A stretch of 64,000 nucleotides of DNA from Chitinophagaceae bacterium (GTDB lineage Bacteria; Bacteroidota; Bacteroidia; Chitinophagales; Chitinophagaceae), in assembly GCA_017307755.1 (NCBI GenBank), contig JAFKGQ010000005.1:644741-708740 (forward strand). Reading direction: 5' to 3'. A program made the translations under genes and the position numbers. Positions 62,213 through 64,000 of this stretch are shown one piece after another. The notes below the pieces were generated by a model that was not told the origin of the DNA, ran no database searches, and was given only the letters and a program-made list of their open reading frames with translations. Position 1 is the first letter of the stretch, and each line of letters opens with the position of its first letter.

Positions 62213-63862
62213 ATGAACGTGAATAAAAAATTATTAAGATATACCACGATACCGGCGTTCATTATGACATTTTTGCTATCCTGTCATAAACTGAACGTAC
62301 CCATCACCACCGAGCTGACCCCCGATGTGTATCCGCAGGATTCGGCCAGCTTTATCTCGGCCTCCGGCCCTGTCTATGTAGCGCTGCGGGGCAATTATGC
62401 CGTGGAATATTTTTTCATGCAGACCCTGAGCACCGATGAGGCCATCATGCCTGCCCGGGGAGGCAACTGGTATGACGGGGGACAGAATATGGAGATGCAC
62501 TATCATACGTATACGCCGGCCAATGGTTATGTCACCGGCAATTGGGGTTGGATGAGCGCCATTATCGGCGCCGCCAATCAGACCATCTCCATTTTGAGCA
62601 AGACCATGCCTGCCGGCGCATCGAAGAACACCAGCCTTGCGGAGATAAAAATGGTCCGGGCCCTCGCTTATTTTTTTATGATGGACAACTACGGCGGTGT
62701 ACCCATCGACACGGTATATGGGGATTTTACACCCCGCGCCAAGGCTGACCGGGCTACGGTGTTTAACTTTATCGAAAGCGAAGTAAATGCCGCATTGCCC
62801 TATCTTAGTCCTGTTGTGGGGAAGGCTACCTATGGCAGGGCAAATATCTATACCGCCTATGCTTTGCTGGCAAAACTGTATCTCAACGCGGAGTATTATA
62901 CGGGCACCAAGCGGTATGACGACTGTATCGCCGCCTGTGACAAGATCATCAATGCCAACGCATATTCCCTTCAACCGAGAAGCACGTATCTGAGAATGTT
63001 CTATCCTGACAATGGACCTCAGATAGGGGAGTTTATTTTTGCCATTCCCTACGATCCCAATTTTGACAATGGCAACTGGGGGTTCAGGGGGGTAAATATC
63101 CATTCCCGTTATGACGTGCCCCGCAGCATGGGACAGGTAGCCGCCGGCGCCGGCTACAACTATTTCAATATCCCCTTTACGCCCGGCGCCCCGGAGAGCA
63201 CGATCCCGTCTTTTTATGCGTATTTCTATGATCCCGGAGACATCCGCAACGGACAATGGCTGCATGACCTGCAATATCTGCCGGACGGTGTGACGAAACT
63301 TCAGATCTCCACCACTTATGCGGGATATGACGCCATTACCTATGCAGGTAATAACAACCCATATACTTACCAGCTTAACCTAACACCCGATGTCATATTG
63401 CGGAATACGAACCTGCCATTCGACTGCGGCAATGACGAGGTAGCCTGGAATATGGGTTACCGGGATATCAAGTTCTATCCGGATGCCACTTCCTCGTCGA
63501 GGAACCAGAACAACGATATCCCTGTTTTCCGTTATGCAGACATCCTCATGATGAAGGCGGAAGCCATCCTCCGTGGCGGAGCGGCCACTGGCGGCGCAAC
63601 GGCGCTTTCCCTGGTCAACCAGCTGAGGGCCGAGCGTACTACTTCCCCTGCCTGGACGAATATTACGCTGGACTCCGTTTACAACGAACGTTGCAGGGAG
63701 TTCACCCAGGAGAACTGGCACAGGAACGACATGATCCGGTATGGCAAATACGAAGGGACTTGGGGTTTTAAAACGGATGCGGATGTGAAACGCCGTATCT
63801 TCCCCATACCCAACACGGCGCTGCAGCTCAATCCGAAACTCAAGCAAAATGATGGGTATTGA
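62213..63862 (+). CDS. SusD/RagB-family substrate-binding lipoprotein
   Basis: This 549-residue lipoprotein has a signal ending LLSC (lipidated Cys24). It has the SusD helical core: EIKMVRALAYFFMMDNYGGVPI, ANIYTAYALLAKLYLNAEYYTG and, at the end, YADILMMKAEAIL, ERCREFTQENWHRNDMIRYGK and IFPIPNTALQLNPKLKQNDGY. ATG 62,213 is used, since the frame from TTG 62,189 has a weak leader. It pairs with SusC. The window has 138 further bases with no gene visible. Confidence 0.95.
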   Translation: MNVNKKLLRYTTIPAFIMTFLLSCHKLNVPITTELTPDVYPQDSASFISASGPVYVALRGNYAVEYFFMQTLSTDEAIMPARGGNWYDGGQNMEMHYHTYTPANGYVTGNWGWMSAIIGAANQTISILSKTMPAGASKNTSLAEIKMVRALAYFFMMDNYGGVPIDTVYGDFTPRAKADRATVFNFIESEVNAALPYLSPVVGKATYGRANIYTAYALLAKLYLNAEYYTGTKRYDDCIAACDKIINANAYSLQPRSTYLRMFYPDNGPQIGEFIFAIPYDPNFDNGNWGFRGVNIHSRYDVPRSMGQVAAGAGYNYFNIPFTPGAPESTIPSFYAYFYDPGDIRNGQWLHDLQYLPDGVTKLQISTTYAGYDAITYAGNNNPYTYQLNLTPDVILRNTNLPFDCGNDEVAWNMGYRDIKFYPDATSSSRNQNNDIPVFRYADILMMKAEAILRGGAATGGATALSLVNQLRAERTTSPAWTNITLDSVYNERCREFTQENWHRNDMIRYGKYEGTWGFKTDADVKRRIFPIPNTALQLNPKLKQNDGY

Positions 63863-64000
63863 GTGTCCTGAATGGACAGCGAGTTCGAATTAGTTCTTTG
63901 AGCGAGCAGTTCAATGCTCGGTAAATGATGGTGGCGGGCCCACCGGAGGCGGCTATCAGGAGCAGCCTTCAAACCACCTTTAGCTGCTGCAATCAAGAGT

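Overview
The window looks like chromosome of a Bacteroidota bacterium, most likely a Chitinophagaceae-type soil organism. The reasons are SusC/SusD and FecR/ECF-sigma gene sets, many secreted carbohydrate-active enzymes, promoters of the TAnnTTTG type, and dense NarL, MocR, AraC and ArsR/AHSA1 regulation. This assignment is inferred from gene content and style only.

Layout. 0-3.4 kb: the end of a TonB-dependent receptor, an orphan FecR-like anti-sigma factor and a small lipoprotein. 3.5-11.4 kb: a run of single-gene metabolic and regulatory units: MocR regulator, acetyltransferase, phosphoesterase, LLM oxidoreductase, TfoX-like, an ArsR/AHSA1 pair with visible operators, AraC-GyrI, and an SDR lacking its catalytic Tyr/Lys. 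11.5-14 kb: a GH9 cellulase.

14.1-23.6 kb is the most unusual stretch. A TPR-containing histidine kinase and NarL-type regulator are divergent from a five-gene operon of secreted proteins. The first protein of that operon carries the landmarks of the cholesterol-dependent cytolysin (thiol-activated cytolysin) fold but has no undecapeptide. The others are a secreted YbjN-like small protein, a TPR protein and two unrecognised secreted proteins. This is the best candidate here for an undescribed pore-forming system.

23.7-30.4 kb: epoxide hydrolase, AraC regulator, small P-loop kinase, alginate-lyase-like lipoprotein, and a second ArsR/AHSA1 operon with palindromes placed inside its promoter. 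A 29-nt hairpin occurs identically at 23.7 and 30.45 kb.

30,489-39,391 is an integrative island of about 8.9 kb. It is bounded by a 17-nt direct repeat of the 3' end of a tRNA-Ser(CGA) gene and carries a tyrosine recombinase next to that tRNA. It contains a VapBC-like pair whose PIN toxin is cleanly split by an IS21-family element (6-bp target duplication). It also holds an OLD-family ATPase-TOPRIM nuclease flanked by 31-nt imperfect direct repeats, and a divergent UDG-like protein. It reads as a small defence island.

39.5-48.5 kb: a complete kdpFABC potassium pump operon. It has an extra 27-codon membrane peptide in front, a KdpD cut down to its cytosolic sensor half, a separate histidine kinase, and a sigma-54-type response regulator upstream that faces a good -24/-12 promoter candidate. 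48.9-50.8 kb: a receiver-PAS-PAS-kinase.

51.2-63.9 kb is a polysaccharide utilisation locus. GH89 alpha-N-acetylglucosaminidase and a shortened GH2-like protein, apparently without catalytic glutamates, are divergent from a LacI regulator, which is followed by ECF sigma, FecR, SusC (with STN domain) and SusD. No rRNA, CRISPR array or prophage structural genes are seen.
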